A stretch of 64,000 bases of DNA from Pseudomonas corrugata (GTDB lineage Bacteria > Pseudomonadota > Gammaproteobacteria > Pseudomonadales > Pseudomonadaceae), in contig NZ_LHVK01000006.1 in NCBI RefSeq assembly GCF_001269905.1, forward strand, positions 186,001 through 250,000. The letters are read 5' to 3'. Under the pieces are notes generated by a model. The model ran no database searches and was not told the DNA's origin. It saw only the letters and a program-made list of their open reading frames with translations. Shown here one piece after another: positions 44,754 through 54,646 of the stretch (within the stretch, counting starts at the first letter, position 1; the number at the start of each line of letters is the position of its first letter). The translations under genes were made by a program, and so were the position numbers.

Positions 44754-45569
44754 TTACTTCTTGGCCTTCTGGTAAAGCGGCATCACCTTTGGAATCGCCG
44801 CCTGCAACGAAGCGATCCGGCTGCTGGACGCAGGGTGAGTGCTCATGAACTCCGGTGGTGCGCCTTCCGAGGCCTTGCTCATCTTGTTCCACAAGGTGAT
44901 GGCGGCGTTCGGGTTGTAGCCGGCGCGAGCGGCCAGTTCGAGGCCGATCAGGTCGGCTTCGTTTTCGTTGGCACGGCTGTTGGGCAAGGTCATGCCGTAG
45001 TTGGCCACGGTATCGGCCAGCGCCAGGCTGTCCTGGCTCAGGCCGAACAAGGCACCAGCGCCCTGCTTGGCCATCTCGATGCCGTAGGCCTTGGACATTG
45101 CTTCACGACCATGCTCACGCAGGGCGTGGGCGATTTCATGGCCCATGACCGCAGCAATTTCATCGTCGGTCAGCTTCAGCGAGTCGATCAGCCCGGTGTA
45201 GAAAATGATCTTGCCGCCGGGACCGCAGTTGGCATTGAGCTCGTCGCTCTTGATCAGGTTCACTTCCCACTTCCACTGCGCCGAGTCCGGGCGGAACACC
45301 GGGGCCTGGGCAATCAGTCGGTCGGCAATGGCCTGGACGCGCCTGGCTTCTTTGCTGGTCTTGTCCAGCACACCCTGGGTGTTCGCCTCGCCTACGGTCT
45401 TCTGATAGGACTGGGCGTACATCTGGTTGACCTCATCGGTCGACAACATGCTGAACATGTACTGTTTGCGTTCAACGCCCACAGCGCCGCCGCTGGTGGT
45501 ATTAACCGATTGGCAACCGGCAAGCAACAGGCTCGTGCCGAGGACACTTGCCATCAACGTCTTGTGCAT
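44754..45569 (-). CDS. M48-family metalloprotease lipoprotein
   Basis: 271-aa zinc protease. The lipoprotein signal ends LLLAGC (Cys about 19). The zinc site HEIAHALREH and downstream Glu in NENEADLIGLELAARAGY are complete, and the C-terminal FMSTHPASSSRIA is the usual M48 substrate-groove motif. It resembles LoiP/YggG, which degrades outer-membrane proteins. The 217-base gap to the divergent chemoreceptor gene shows no other coding sequence. Confidence 0.92.
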   Translation of the reverse strand: MHKTLMASVLGTSLLLAGCQSVNTTSGGAVGVERKQYMFSMLSTDEVNQMYAQSYQKTVGEANTQGVLDKTSKEARRVQAIADRLIAQAPVFRPDSAQWKWEVNLIKSDELNANCGPGGKIIFYTGLIDSLKLTDDEIAAVMGHEIAHALREHGREAMSKAYGIEMAKQGAGALFGLSQDSLALADTVANYGMTLPNSRANENEADLIGLELAARAGYNPNAAITLWNKMSKASEGAPPEFMSTHPASSSRIASLQAAIPKVMPLYQKAKK

Positions 45570-45786
45570 ATTAAAGCTCCCTGGAAACGTGGTCGTATCC
45601 TATGCGGTGATTTGTATCGGCGCCAGATATACAACGATGGATTACAGCTATTTCGGACAGCCCCCACCTCCACTCCATTAGCGACATTCACGATTCAAAA
45701 ACAGTCACCCGACGAACAACACCTCATGCCAGGCCCTATGAACGCCGATACAAGCTTCAGACGTCATTCCCGCGTCCGGAGCCTTT

Positions 45787-47925
45787 ATGAAATTCAAGTC
45801 GATCCAGTTTTCCGTGGCCGCCCTGGCCGGGGCCATCGTGCTCAGCGTGGTCGGGGCCCTGGTCCTGTACGCATTGTTCGCCGGGGCCCGCACCCAGGAC
45901 ATGGTGCAACAACGGACCAAGGCGCAGTTTGAACAACTCATTGAACAACGCCTCAGTGCCCTGGCCCGAACCCAGGCCAGCCTGATCCAACGGGAACTGG
46001 AAGCCCCATTGCAGCTCGCCAAGGGGCTTGCCACCACGAACGCGCTGATGGGCATGAAGGGCACGGACGGCAACCCGCAGTTGAAGATTGCTCGCGAGCA
46101 GATGATCAGCCTGCTGCGCGAAACCGTCGTGCGCAATCCCAAAGTCCTTGGCGCCTACATCGCCTGGGAACCGAACGCCATCGACCACGATGACGCCAAC
46201 TACGTCAACAGCCCCGTCGTGGGCATGGAAACCAACGGGCGTTTCCTGCCGTGGTGGTTCCGCAATCAGGACGGCACCCTGGGCCTGGAAAAACTTGCCG
46301 ACGTGACTGATCAGAAGTTGCTGTCCACCGGTATCCGCGCCAGCGAGTACTACCTGTGCTCCCAAGACAGCAGGAAAGCCTGCGTCATCGACCCGGCGCC
46401 CTACCGCGTCGGCGACACCATGACCATGCTCGCCTCGTTCATCGAGCCGATTCTCATCGATGGCAAATTCCAGGGCATCGCCGGCGCGGATCTGTCGGTG
46501 AACTTCATCCAGGACATGCTCGTGGCCGCCGATGCCAAGCTGTACAACGGCGCCGGGGAGCTGGCGTTGCTCTCCAGCAACAACCGGTTCGTAGCGTTCA
46601 CGAAGGATCCGGGCAAACTTGGAGAAAAAGCCAGCGACCTGCTCGACGCCAGTGAGCTGGACAACCTGGGCAAGCTCGGTATGGGCGAGGTGCGTTATGA
46701 CATCGATGAAGAGCACGGGCACATCGAAGTGTATATGCCGTTCGGCATTGGCGAGACCAACGCCCGCTGGACGCTGATGCTGCAATTGCCGCTGAATGCG
46801 GTGATGGCCGACCTGCAAGCGCTGCAGAAAGATCTGAACGACCGGCGCCAGTCCGACATTTTCGGCATGGCGATGGTGGGCCTGGCGATTGCCGGTATCG
46901 GCTTGCTGGTGATCTGGCTGGTGGGCCATGGCATTGCCCGGCCACTCAAGCAAATGGTGGCAATGCTCGATGATATCGCCCAGGGTGAAGGTGACCTGAC
47001 CCGTCGCCTGGTGAGCGATCGCGCCGACGAGTTGGGGGCGATTGCCAGGGGCTTCAACACGTTCCTGAGCAAGCTGCAGGGGATGATCACCCAGGTGGTG
47101 ACCTCGGTGCAGAGCGTCAGCGACTCATCGGAGCACACCGCCGACATCGCGATCCGCACCAACCAGGGCGTGCACAAGCAGATGTCGGAAATCGACCAGG
47201 TCGCCACCGCCGTACACGAGATGACCGCTACGGCTCAGGATGTGGCCCGCAACGCAACCCAGGCCGCCCAAGCCGCCAGTCACGCCGACCAGGCAGCCAG
47301 CCAGGGCATGCAGATCGTACGGGATACATCCACGTCCATCGGCGCCCTGGCCGTTGAAATCGGCAAGGCAGTGGGCGTGGTACAGACCCTGGCCAAGGAC
47401 AGCGAGAACATCAACGCAATTCTCACCGCTATTCGTGGCATCGCCGAACAGACCAATCTGCTGGCGCTCAACGCCGCCATCGAAGCCGCCCGGGCCGGTG
47501 AACAGGGCCGCGGATTCGCCGTGGTGGCTGACGAAGTGCGCAACCTGGCGCAGAAAACCCAGCAGGCCACGGAAGAAATCCAGTCGATGATCCAGCAATT
47601 GCAGCAGGGTACCCGGGACGTGGTACGGGTGATGGAAGACAGCCAGCACCGCACCGATGAAAGCGTGCAACATGCGGCAAAAGCGGCCCAGGCCCTGGAA
47701 ACCATCACCCAGGCGGTGTCGGTGATCAACGACATGAACACCCAGATCGCCAGCGCCGCCGAGGAACAAAGCGCCGTGGCCGATGACATCAACCGCAACG
47801 TCATCAACATCGGGCAAGTGGCGAACGAAGTGGCGGGCGGCGCGGATGAGTCCAGCGCGGCCAGTGCTGGCTTGACCAAACTGGCAGAGCAGCAGCGGCG
47901 GCTGATCAATCAGTTCAGGGTTTAA
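45787..47925 (+). CDS. Methyl-accepting chemotaxis protein with Cache sensor
   Basis: 712-aa chemoreceptor. First membrane helix about residues 8-33, a large periplasmic double-Cache-type sensor to about 355 ([33 protein letters not shown]), second helix about 358-382 ([20 protein letters not shown]), HAMP to about 435, then a coiled coil with the kinase-control tip [18 protein letters not shown]. No C-terminal CheR-binding pentapeptide. The ligand is not readable; the classical amino-acid-binding Cache motif was not recognised. Confidence 0.93.
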   Translation: MKFKSIQFSVAALAGAIVLSVVGALVLYALFAGARTQDMVQQRTKAQFEQLIEQRLSALARTQASLIQRELEAPLQLAKGLATTNALMGMKGTDGNPQLKIAREQMISLLRETVVRNPKVLGAYIAWEPNAIDHDDANYVNSPVVGMETNGRFLPWWFRNQDGTLGLEKLADVTDQKLLSTGIRASEYYLCSQDSRKACVIDPAPYRVGDTMTMLASFIEPILIDGKFQGIAGADLSVNFIQDMLVAADAKLYNGAGELALLSSNNRFVAFTKDPGKLGEKASDLLDASELDNLGKLGMGEVRYDIDEEHGHIEVYMPFGIGETNARWTLMLQLPLNAVMADLQALQKDLNDRRQSDIFGMAMVGLAIAGIGLLVIWLVGHGIARPLKQMVAMLDDIAQGEGDLTRRLVSDRADELGAIARGFNTFLSKLQGMITQVVTSVQSVSDSSEHTADIAIRTNQGVHKQMSEIDQVATAVHEMTATAQDVARNATQAAQAASHADQAASQGMQIVRDTSTSIGALAVEIGKAVGVVQTLAKDSENINAILTAIRGIAEQTNLLALNAAIEAARAGEQGRGFAVVADEVRNLAQKTQQATEEIQSMIQQLQQGTRDVVRVMEDSQHRTDESVQHAAKAAQALETITQAVSVINDMNTQIASAAEEQSAVADDINRNVINIGQVANEVAGGADESSAASAGLTKLAEQQRRLINQFRV

Positions 47926-47936
47926 CGGAGAACCCC

Positions 47937-47957
47937 TGTGGGCGAGCCTGCTCGCGA
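47937..47957. repeat. Partial REP
   Basis: A single REP copy lacking three bases (TGTGGGCGAGCCTGCTCGCG), 12 bases after the chemoreceptor stop. Confidence 0.75.
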
Positions 47958-47983
47958 TAGCGGCAGTAAAGGCGCCACAGGCC

Positions 47984-48607
47984 TCAAGCCGGGGTCAGGC
48001 ATTCCGGTCCGTTGAGTTTCGGGTCGTTGACCATGTTGGCCAGCACCCGCTCACGCAGTTGCGCCGGTTCACTTGCCAGCAACCCTTGCAAGGCATACAG
48101 GGGCGTTTCGGGATCGAGCCACAGGCGTTGACCCTCTTCGTCCAGGATCAACGGCCTGCGCTGCCCCGCCGCCGGCTGGGTGATGACCGCCGTGCTCAGC
48201 CATACCTGCTCCTGCACTGGATACGCTTCCCAGATCGCGGCAAAGCACAACGACGAGCCCTCGCCCGGCGTCAGCCAGTAGGGGCGCTTGCGCGTGCCGC
48301 CGCGCCACTCGTAAAAACCGTTGGCCGGCAACAGGCAGCGACGCAGGCGCAAGGCTTCACGGAACATCGGCTGCTCGGCCACGGTTTCAGCCCTGGCGTG
48401 AGCCGGGGTACGGGACAGATCAGTCAGCCATGCGGGCGTCAGGCCCCAGCGCGCACGGGCCAACTCGCGCTGCCCCTCGGCACCGGCCCGCAGCATCAAT
48501 ACCGAATCGTTGGGCGAAATATTCCATTGGGCCTTCTGGTCGGCAGGAAAGCCGGGCAAGGCCGCGAAAGCGGGGTTCCAGCGAAACAGGGCATAACGTC
48601 CACACAT
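47984..48607 (-). CDS. SRAP-domain protein (YedK/HMCES-like), altered active-site residues
   Basis: 207-aa SOS-response-associated peptidase-fold protein that crosslinks to abasic sites in single-stranded DNA through Cys2. It starts MCGRYALF, keeps the catalytic Glu (Glu100 in NGFYEW) and the conserved WGLTPAW. By alignment to recalled E. coli YedK, the Asn of the NAR motif is replaced by His70 (AHARAET), and the IHDRRP block loses its His and Asp: here it reads GQRRPLIL. ATG 48607 immediately before Cys2 is required by the mechanism. Function is likely but chemistry may differ. Confidence 0.88.
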   Translation of the reverse strand: MCGRYALFRWNPAFAALPGFPADQKAQWNISPNDSVLMLRAGAEGQRELARARWGLTPAWLTDLSRTPAHARAETVAEQPMFREALRLRRCLLPANGFYEWRGGTRKRPYWLTPGEGSSLCFAAIWEAYPVQEQVWLSTAVITQPAAGQRRPLILDEEGQRLWLDPETPLYALQGLLASEPAQLRERVLANMVNDPKLNGPECLTPA

Positions 48608-48642
48608 GGGGTAACACGACTCTTGATCGAACGGCCGCCAGC

Positions 48643-48903
48643 CTAACAGACCAACGTGCCGGGATAGCTCTCCGGCTCATCGCCGGGCACTGGCATCGCC
48701 GCATTGTACGCGACGATCAGTTCCCGGGCGTATTGCGCCTGCTCGTCGTCCACCGTCAGCCCCAGCAGGCCCTGCATCGGCAACTCGCCCGCTCCACCCA
48801 CCAGGTCACGCCCCACCAGATACGCCGTGATGCCCTCGCTGGCGAGCATGCCTTGCAGCAGCTCGCCCTCCATCAGGTTTTCAAGCTCGTAGATTCTTTG
48901 CAT
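48643..48903 (-). CDS. DUF2007 domain protein
   Basis: 86-aa small protein with the DUF2007 pattern MQRIYELENLMEGELLQGMLASEGI and LLGLTVDDEQAQYARELI. The fold resembles PII-like signal domains, but the role is unknown. ATG 48903; the longer open frame to 49077 overlaps the next gene. Tandem with the CPXCG gene (10-base gap). Confidence 0.82.
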   Translation of the reverse strand: MQRIYELENLMEGELLQGMLASEGITAYLVGRDLVGGAGELPMQGLLGLTVDDEQAQYARELIVAYNAAMPVPGDEPESYPGTLVC

Positions 48904-48913
48904 GGCGCCCCCA

Positions 48914-49096
48914 TCAATCGTTTTCGCTAGAGACCTCGAGAAACCAATCCTCGCCATGCACCTGCAAGTTAAAGTTGATCGGTCGACAACACACCTGACA
49001 ATCCTCGATATAGACCTGATCCCCGCCGGACAGATCCACGGTCGTCTCAACCTCTTCCCCACAATACGGACAATCATAAAGAGCGGTTTCCAGCAT
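48914..49096 (-). CDS. CPXCG-motif cysteine-rich protein
   Basis: 60-aa predicted zinc-binding protein. Two Cys pairs: CPYCGEEV near residue 9 and CQVCCRPI near residue 33. Widespread in gammaproteobacteria with unknown function. Probably cotranscribed with the DUF2007 gene. Confidence 0.85.
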   Translation of the reverse strand: MLETALYDCPYCGEEVETTVDLSGGDQVYIEDCQVCCRPINFNLQVHGEDWFLEVSSEND

Positions 49097-49236
49097 CGCG
49101 GTCTCCCAGGTGACTTGTGCGTATAATCGCCGGTCTATTTGCAGGGCTATTTTCGTCTGGCTTATCTTCCAGGCCGTGCCCCGTCGTTTTTTCGATCGAA
49201 CCTTTAACTTACCCTAGCCGTTTCCAACAAGAGAGC

Positions 49237-50403
49237 ATGATGGGCGAATTCGATGCCATCCGACCTTACGACGACAGCGAAGTCCCAGCAGTGCTGGCCC
49301 GGCTGCTCGGCGACAAGGCGTTTCTAGATATCCTCACCCACTTCCGCTTCCCGCGCCTGGCCGGCGCCTTCGGCTGGATACTCAAACCTCTTATAGCGCA
49401 AAGATTGCGCCGTGAGTTCGCCAGCGTGACATCGGTCGCCACTTTGCAGGATAAAGTGGAGTTCTACGTCGACCACACCATCGAGCGCGCCACAGACGGC
49501 GTGACCTACACAGGGGTGGAGCAGTTCAAGTCCGGCAGTGCCTACCTGTTCATCGCCAACCACCGAGACATCGTGATGGACCCGGCCTTCGTCAACTATG
49601 CGGTGTATCACGCCGGCCTGCCGACCCCGCGCATCGCCATTGGCGACAACCTGCTGCAGAAACCTTTTGTCAGCGACTTGATGCGCCTGAACAAGAGCTT
49701 CATCGTGCACCGCTCCATCACCGGGCGACGGGAGAAGATGGCGGCCTACCAGTTGCTGTCAGCGTATATCAACCACTCGATCCGCAACGACTGCGCCTCG
49801 ATCTGGATCGCCCAGGCCGAAGGGCGGGCCAAGGACGGCGACGACCGTACCGAATCGGCCATCCTCAAGATGTTCCATATGAGCCGCAAGGACGAGCCAT
49901 TCGGCGAGGTCATCCAGTCGCTGAACCTCACCCCGGTGTCGATCAGCTACGAATACGACCCGTGCGACCAGGCCAAGGCTCGCGAACTGTACATCCGCGC
50001 CACCACCGGCACCTATACCAAGGCACCGGGCGAAGATGATGTGAGCATTGCCAAGGGCATCACCGGCTACAAGGGCCGGGTGCATGTGAACTTTGCTGCG
50101 CCGATCACCGAGCTGTTCGAGGACACCAAGCAGTTGGCCCAGGAGATGGATCGGCAGATTCTCGGCGGTTATCGCCTGTTCCCGGTGCATTACCTGGCTT
50201 ACGCCCAATGGGCCGACGCCGATCCGCAGTTGCAGGTGCCGAAGGCGGCCGAGGTATTCGGTGCCGATGAAATGGCCAAGGCCCAGGAAGAGTGGCAACG
50301 CCGGCTGGATGCGTGCCCGGCGGAACACCGCCCATTCCTGGTGCTGCAATATGCAACGCCGGTGCGTAATCAGTATCGGGTCAAGGCGGGGTTGGGGTTG
50401 TAA
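49237..50403 (+). CDS. 1-acyl-sn-glycerol-3-phosphate acyltransferase-like protein
   Basis: 388-aa PlsC/PlsB-superfamily acyltransferase. The catalytic H-x4-D is NHRDIVMD (about residue 105), followed by RLNKSFIVHRSITGRREK and the substrate-binding IWIAQAEGRAKDGDD, which take the place of the usual EGTRS block. No membrane helix beyond a weak one. ATG 49237 or 49240 follows CAAGAGAGC; the upstream frame is unsupported. Acyl acceptor unknown; phospholipid synthesis or recycling is likely. Confidence 0.85.
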   Translation: MMGEFDAIRPYDDSEVPAVLARLLGDKAFLDILTHFRFPRLAGAFGWILKPLIAQRLRREFASVTSVATLQDKVEFYVDHTIERATDGVTYTGVEQFKSGSAYLFIANHRDIVMDPAFVNYAVYHAGLPTPRIAIGDNLLQKPFVSDLMRLNKSFIVHRSITGRREKMAAYQLLSAYINHSIRNDCASIWIAQAEGRAKDGDDRTESAILKMFHMSRKDEPFGEVIQSLNLTPVSISYEYDPCDQAKARELYIRATTGTYTKAPGEDDVSIAKGITGYKGRVHVNFAAPITELFEDTKQLAQEMDRQILGGYRLFPVHYLAYAQWADADPQLQVPKAAEVFGADEMAKAQEEWQRRLDACPAEHRPFLVLQYATPVRNQYRVKAGLGL

Positions 50404-50416
50404 GACGACGCAGGGC

Positions 50417-50450
50417 CCTGTGGCGAGGGGATTTATCCCCTCGCCACAGG
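50417..50450. repeat. GGCGAGGGGATTTATCCCC palindrome
   Basis: Perfect hairpin (CCTGTGGCGAGGGG / CCCCTCGCCACAGG) between convergent genes; same family as 41676-41707. Confidence 0.85.
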
Positions 50451-50477
50451 AGCAACTTTGCTACAGGTCAGGTCATC

Positions 50478-50762
50478 TCAACCGACCTGCGTGCTGATCC
50501 ACGACACCAGCAACGCCAGCGCCAGGCAGCCAAAACCGAACCGGTAGAAAAACCGGTTCATGCGCTGGGTCGCCAGATCCAGCAGCGCTTCGAAGCGTTC
50601 TTCACTATTGCGATTGCCTGCTTGCAGGTTCGCTCGCGCCCGTTGTTCACGGCGGCGCGTCGCATGCAACACCCAACCGCCAGGGCAGGCAAACAACAAG
50701 GCGAACAGGTTGATCAGTTTGGCCGGGTGGAGAGCGAACAACGAAAGCAGATGCAACGACAT
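50478..50762 (-). CDS. Small membrane protein of unknown function
   Basis: 94-aa protein with two hydrophobic segments (AKLINLFALLFACPGGWVL and FYRFGFGCLALALLVSWI) separated by a basic, charged linker rich in Arg. ATG 50762 is used; the longer frame to 50948 translates a REP. Not recognised beyond that. Confidence 0.6.
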   Translation of the reverse strand: MSLHLLSLFALHPAKLINLFALLFACPGGWVLHATRRREQRARANLQAGNRNSEERFEALLDLATQRMNRFFYRFGFGCLALALLVSWISTQVG

Positions 50763-50862
50763 CACAAACCTCAAGGGGAAACGAAACGGGACACGCCCGG
50801 GACCTGCGAGCAAGGCGCGAATTCTACCGAAAGCCCACCGCCCTGCCCTGTTTTTTCCGACC

Positions 50863-50948
50863 TGTGGGAGCAAGGCTTGCCCGCGATGAAGGCGCCTCGA
50901 TCCTTGGTAAACCGCGTCAGCTTCATCGCGGGCAAGCCTTGCTCCCAC
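50863..50948. repeat. REPIN, GGGAGCAAGGCTTGCCCGCG variant
   Basis: Forward copy 50863-50887 and inverted copy 50925-50948; nearly the same internal spacer type as at 33758-33844. Confidence 0.88.
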
Positions 50949-51054
50949 AGAGCTTCGTTGCTGCGGGGCTGAGCTACGGACTCACGTTCACCGTCACGGT
51001 TTCGTCATCTGGATAAGCCACCCTGTCGCCCTCCAAACCTGCACGGACCCCGTC

Positions 51055-51261
51055 ATGCTCCACGCCGAAAACCAGGATCGCCTATACCTCATCACGCCCA
51101 GCGACGAACAGCAGAACCTCGTCGGCAGCCTGTCCTTCAACGTACAGGACCCGCATTGGCTGGTGTATTGCGTCCTCGGCGGTCATCAACATGCCGACCT
51201 GCCGGAGACTGACCTGCTGACGGGCATCAGTATGCTGGAACTGTATTCACAGGCTGCCTAG
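51055..51261 (+). CDS. Small hypothetical protein
   Basis: 68-aa acidic protein (QDRLYLITPSDEQQNLVGSL, DPHWLVYCVLGG). No signal peptide, no known motif. Accepted because the codon usage is ordinary and the frame ends just before a REP-derived terminator; a clear ribosome site is lacking. Confidence 0.45.
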   Translation: MLHAENQDRLYLITPSDEQQNLVGSLSFNVQDPHWLVYCVLGGHQHADLPETDLLTGISMLELYSQAA

Positions 51262-51271
51262 AAAAGTCGCG

Positions 51272-51310
51272 AAAAAACCTGAGGGAGCGAGCCTGCTCGC
51301 TCCCTCAGGT
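51272..51310 (-). terminator. REP-derived terminator of the yajG-like gene
   Basis: Perfect 15-bp arms (ACCTGAGGGAGCGAG / CTCGCTCCCTCAGGT) with a CCTG loop, followed on the minus strand by six T (51277-51272). The core is a REP copy. It serves the convergent lipoprotein gene 18 bases away. Confidence 0.8.
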
Positions 51311-51328
51311 GGGGGTCCGCCCCGGATC

Positions 51329-51913
51329 TTACTCAGCCAGCACCTGACCAATGGTCGGGTCCTTGAACAGTCGGGTCAGGGCGTCGCTCAACACATCGCT
51401 GACCAGCTTGGTGTTGGTGTCCTGGTTGGGCGCCATGCCGAAACGCTGGTCCAGCGAAGACCCATAACGACCGCTGTAACGGCGATTGGCGTTCTGCACA
51501 TCAGAACGGAAAGTCGCACCAATGGTGGCTTCGGTCACGTACATGCCTTCCTTGGGCGATTGATACTTGAGTTCGGCCAGGGTTACGGTCAGTTGTGGTG
51601 CATTCATAGCGTTCGCGGTAGGGGTGAAGCCCAGCAAACGCACTGCGGCTTCAGCCTGGGCTTGCAGCTTGGGCAGGATCTGCGCGCCCTGTACCGTGAT
51701 CACGCTGGTTTCCGGATACAGCCCGCCGCGGGTACCGAGCGTCGGCGACGGTCGACCGTCCACCACCCGTACCACCACCGGCTGGCCATGCCCCACAGGC
51801 GCCAGCTGGGCGTTGAGCCTGGGTTCCGGGTTAAGTTGTTGCGGGCTGTGGGCGCAGCCGACAAGGGTCAGACTGGTCACAGCGATCAAACCGAACAACA
51901 GGCGTTGCAACAT
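51329..51913 (-). CDS. YajG-family lipoprotein
   Basis: 194-aa lipoprotein with lipobox LTLVGC (Cys about 20) followed by AHSPQQLNPEP. The mature part (VVVRVVDGRPSPTLGTRGG, a stretch VTLAELKYQ) matches the YajG family of unknown function, found beside muropeptide-permease genes in enterics. Start ATG 51913 follows GAGAAGAGC; the extension to 52066 is unsupported. Confidence 0.85.
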   Translation of the reverse strand: MLQRLLFGLIAVTSLTLVGCAHSPQQLNPEPRLNAQLAPVGHGQPVVVRVVDGRPSPTLGTRGGLYPETSVITVQGAQILPKLQAQAEAAVRLLGFTPTANAMNAPQLTVTLAELKYQSPKEGMYVTEATIGATFRSDVQNANRRYSGRYGSSLDQRFGMAPNQDTNTKLVSDVLSDALTRLFKDPTIGQVLAE

Positions 51914-52114
51914 GCTCTTCTCTCCAGAATCGGGCACTGACAGACCCGCAGTATAGCGGTGCGCCATCGCGGCGAACCAGCCGAATGAATACTGAAATTT
52001 CTGACATGTGCCGCCAATGCCGGTTCCTGTCACCCCTTTGTCACGGTCCTTACACCGGCATGTCATGGCTAGCTGTCAGGCTGTCCACAAGCTCCCCGAC
52101 ACGGAAATCCGGCC

Positions 52115-52348
52115 ATGCGTCTTCTTATCTCTTTGTTCACCCCACGCCCACAGCATCGCAGCTTTGCCCTGCTGGATCGCAACGGCCGCTGCCAGGCGTT
52201 CAAGCAATGCAGCCTGCAACCCATGGGTGAAGGCTGGGTGGAAATCGAGGAAATCCGCCTCAACTGGCTGAATCAGCCTTTACCCGCGAGCGCCCGGGTA
52301 CAGCCGCTTCGTAGTCGCGCGCGCAGTCGCCAGTTGTTGGCCATCTGA
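52115..52348 (+). CDS. Small conserved hypothetical protein
   Basis: 77-aa basic protein (MRLLISLFTPRPQHRSFALLD, CSLQPMGEGWVEIEEIRLNWL). Unknown function. From memory similar short proteins occur in other Pseudomonas. ATG 52115 has only a weak ribosome site (GGAAATCCGGCC). Confidence 0.55.
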   Translation: MRLLISLFTPRPQHRSFALLDRNGRCQAFKQCSLQPMGEGWVEIEEIRLNWLNQPLPASARVQPLRSRARSRQLLAI

Positions 52349-53083
52349 CCGAATGGCTAATAAAAGTCATTAAACACGACCATTTTCCTGCGTTTCTTCG
52401 TTACAATCTCCCCCCGATTATAAGGACGTCTCCTGATCGGGCCTCGCAACACCGCTGATACGCCAGTTTCGGCACCCCGCATCGCCCACAGAGAGCCGCC
52501 CACACAGATCGAGTGAAGCTGGCGCGCCTGCTGTTTCCGGGCCAATCACCACTTTTCGCGAATCTGCGGAGCTGTCATTACGCTCGGTCACTGAGCTGTC
52601 TGACCGTTTTGCCTGTCATGTACTGCATGGGGCAAGCAATCCGGACACGGTGCCTGGCTGGGACAGCCCTTTTTTGAGGTTCACGTCTTCAAAAGAGCGT
52701 GAAAAAACGGGTTTTCACAACTTCACAAGAGTGTGGCGAGCAAATGAAAAGTTTTGCGTCTGAACAAGCACCATTGGCGTCTGAAACAGCCCAACGACAC
52801 AGGACCGGATATCGCTCAAGAACCGGCGCCTGAAGCCTGTCCACTACGGATTTGGTTGCACGAACGGATGTCTCGGCCATAAGTCGAATTGCCTGCCCGG
52901 CGCTGAAATGAGTTCATGTGACTCTTGAGGCCAGGCGGCATGCATCCGTAGCAGTTGCAAAAAATTGCGAAGATTCGGACATGGCGATCCTGGCCATGGG
53001 TACCTGGGGCACAACCGACCTGCCCCGTCACTCCTGGCCGCTATGCCGACAATTTGGTGCTGCAGATTTTGGAGACGCGTTAA
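52349..53083. other. Long non-coding leader region upstream of mqo
   Basis: 735 bases without a supportable gene on either strand. It contains a weak hairpin GGCTG GGA CAGCC followed by CTTTTTT (52656-52675) that could end a short transcript, and further AT-rich stretches (TGCAAAAAATTGCGA near 52957). The mqo ribosome site GGAGACGCGTTAA closes it. Whether it holds a small RNA, promoters or a remnant is not clear. Confidence 0.5.
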
Positions 53084-54589
53084 ATGGCGCATAACGAAGC
53101 AGTCGATGTAGTTCTGGTAGGGGCCGGCATCATGAGTGCCACCCTGGCCGTGCTGCTCAAGGAGCTCGACCCCGCGATTTCGCTGGAAGTCGTCGAGCTG
53201 ATGGATTCCGGTGCCGCGGAGAGTTCCAACCCCTGGAACAACGCCGGTACCGGCCACGCCGGTCTGTGTGAGCTGAACTACACGCCGCAGGCGGCCGATG
53301 GCAGTGTCGACATCAAGAAAGCCGTGCACATCAACACTCAGTTCGAGGTGTCGAAGCAGTTCTGGACGTACCTGACCAGGAAAGGCACGTTCGGCTCCTC
53401 CAAATCCTTTATCGCCCCGGTGCCGCACCTGAGCTTTGTGCAGGGCGAAAAAGGCGTGTCCTTCCTGAAGAAGCGCTTCGAACTGCTGAGCCAGCATCAT
53501 GCCTTCGCCGACATGGAATACACCGAAGACAAAGGCAAGATGGCCGAGTGGATGCCGCTGATGATGCCGGGCCGTCCGGCCGATGAAGTCGTTGCCGCCA
53601 CCCGCGTCATGAATGGTACCGACGTCAACTTCGGAGCCCTGACCAACCAACTGCTCAAGCACTTGACCAGCGCCCCCGATACCCAGGTCAAATATTGCAA
53701 GCGCGTCACCGGCCTCAAGCGCAACGGCAGCGGCTGGACCGTGAGTATCAAGGACGTCAACTCCGGCAGCAGCCGCGACGTCGATGCCAAATTCGTATTC
53801 CTGGGTGCCGGTGGCGCGGCATTGCCGCTGCTGCAAGCCTCGGGCATCGAGGAAAGCAAGGGCTTCGGTGGCTTCCCGGTCAGCGGTCAATGGCTGCGTT
53901 GCGACAACCCGGAAGTGGTCAAGCACCACCAGGCCAAGGTCTACAGCCAGGCTGCGGTGGGCTCGCCGCCCATGTCAGTGCCGCACCTGGATACCCGCGT
54001 GGTCGATGGCAAGAAATCCCTGCTGTTCGGGCCATACGCCGGCTTCACCACCAAGTTTCTCAAACACGGTTCGATCATGGACCTGCCGCTGTCGGTCCGC
54101 GCCGGCAACATCGGCCCGATGCTGGCTGTGGCCCGCGACAACATGGACCTGACCAAGTACCTGATCAGCGAAGTGATGCAATCCATGGAGCAGCGCCTGG
54201 AGTCCCTGCGGCGCTTCTACCCCGAGGCGAAAGCCGAGGACTGGCGCCTGGAAGTGGCCGGCCAACGGGTGCAGATCATCAAGAAAGACCCGAAAAAAGG
54301 TGGCGTCCTGCAGTTCGGCACCGAGCTGGTGGCAGCCAGGGACGGCACCCTTGCCGCCCTGCTTGGCGCATCGCCAGGTGCTTCGGTGACCGTTTCGATC
54401 ATGCTGGACCTGATCGAGCGCTGCTTCCCGGACAAGGCCAAGGGAGCGTGGGCTGCCAAGCTCGCGGAAATTTTCCCGGCCAGGGAAAAAGTGCTGGAAA
54501 CCGACGCGGCCCTGTATCGCAAGATCAACGCGCAGAACAACATCGCGCTGGAACTGGTTGAAGACAGCAAGGCTCAAAGTTACGCCTGA
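53084..54589 (+). CDS. mqo: Malate:quinone oxidoreductase
   Basis: 501-aa FAD flavoprotein of the inner-membrane surface that oxidises malate to oxaloacetate and passes electrons to quinone, replacing NAD-malate dehydrogenase. FAD fold [19 protein letters not shown] at the N-terminus, [19 protein letters not shown], and the C-terminal [14 protein letters not shown] block are typical. Followed by a bidirectional terminator. Confidence 0.96.
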   Translation: MAHNEAVDVVLVGAGIMSATLAVLLKELDPAISLEVVELMDSGAAESSNPWNNAGTGHAGLCELNYTPQAADGSVDIKKAVHINTQFEVSKQFWTYLTRKGTFGSSKSFIAPVPHLSFVQGEKGVSFLKKRFELLSQHHAFADMEYTEDKGKMAEWMPLMMPGRPADEVVAATRVMNGTDVNFGALTNQLLKHLTSAPDTQVKYCKRVTGLKRNGSGWTVSIKDVNSGSSRDVDAKFVFLGAGGAALPLLQASGIEESKGFGGFPVSGQWLRCDNPEVVKHHQAKVYSQAAVGSPPMSVPHLDTRVVDGKKSLLFGPYAGFTTKFLKHGSIMDLPLSVRAGNIGPMLAVARDNMDLTKYLISEVMQSMEQRLESLRRFYPEAKAEDWRLEVAGQRVQIIKKDPKKGGVLQFGTELVAARDGTLAALLGASPGASVTVSIMLDLIERCFPDKAKGAWAAKLAEIFPAREKVLETDAALYRKINAQNNIALELVEDSKAQSYA

Positions 54590-54606
54590 CACTGTCTCGT
54601 TATAAA

Positions 54607-54643
54607 TAAAAAGCCTCCGATGATGGAGGCTTTTTATTTTCCG
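54607..54643. terminator. Bidirectional terminator after mqo
   Basis: Stem AGCCTCC (54612-54618) / GGAGGCT (54625-54631) with A-run before and TTTTTATTTT after. Confidence 0.92.
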
Positions 54644-54646
54644 CGC

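Noticed and set aside
50800-51261. Alternative plus-strand frame 50622-50972 as a gene
   Set aside because: It translates a REPIN and the antisense of the small membrane protein.
52357-53031. Small minus-strand frames in the mqo leader
   Set aside because: No ribosome site, no domain, and atypical composition; better described as non-coding.
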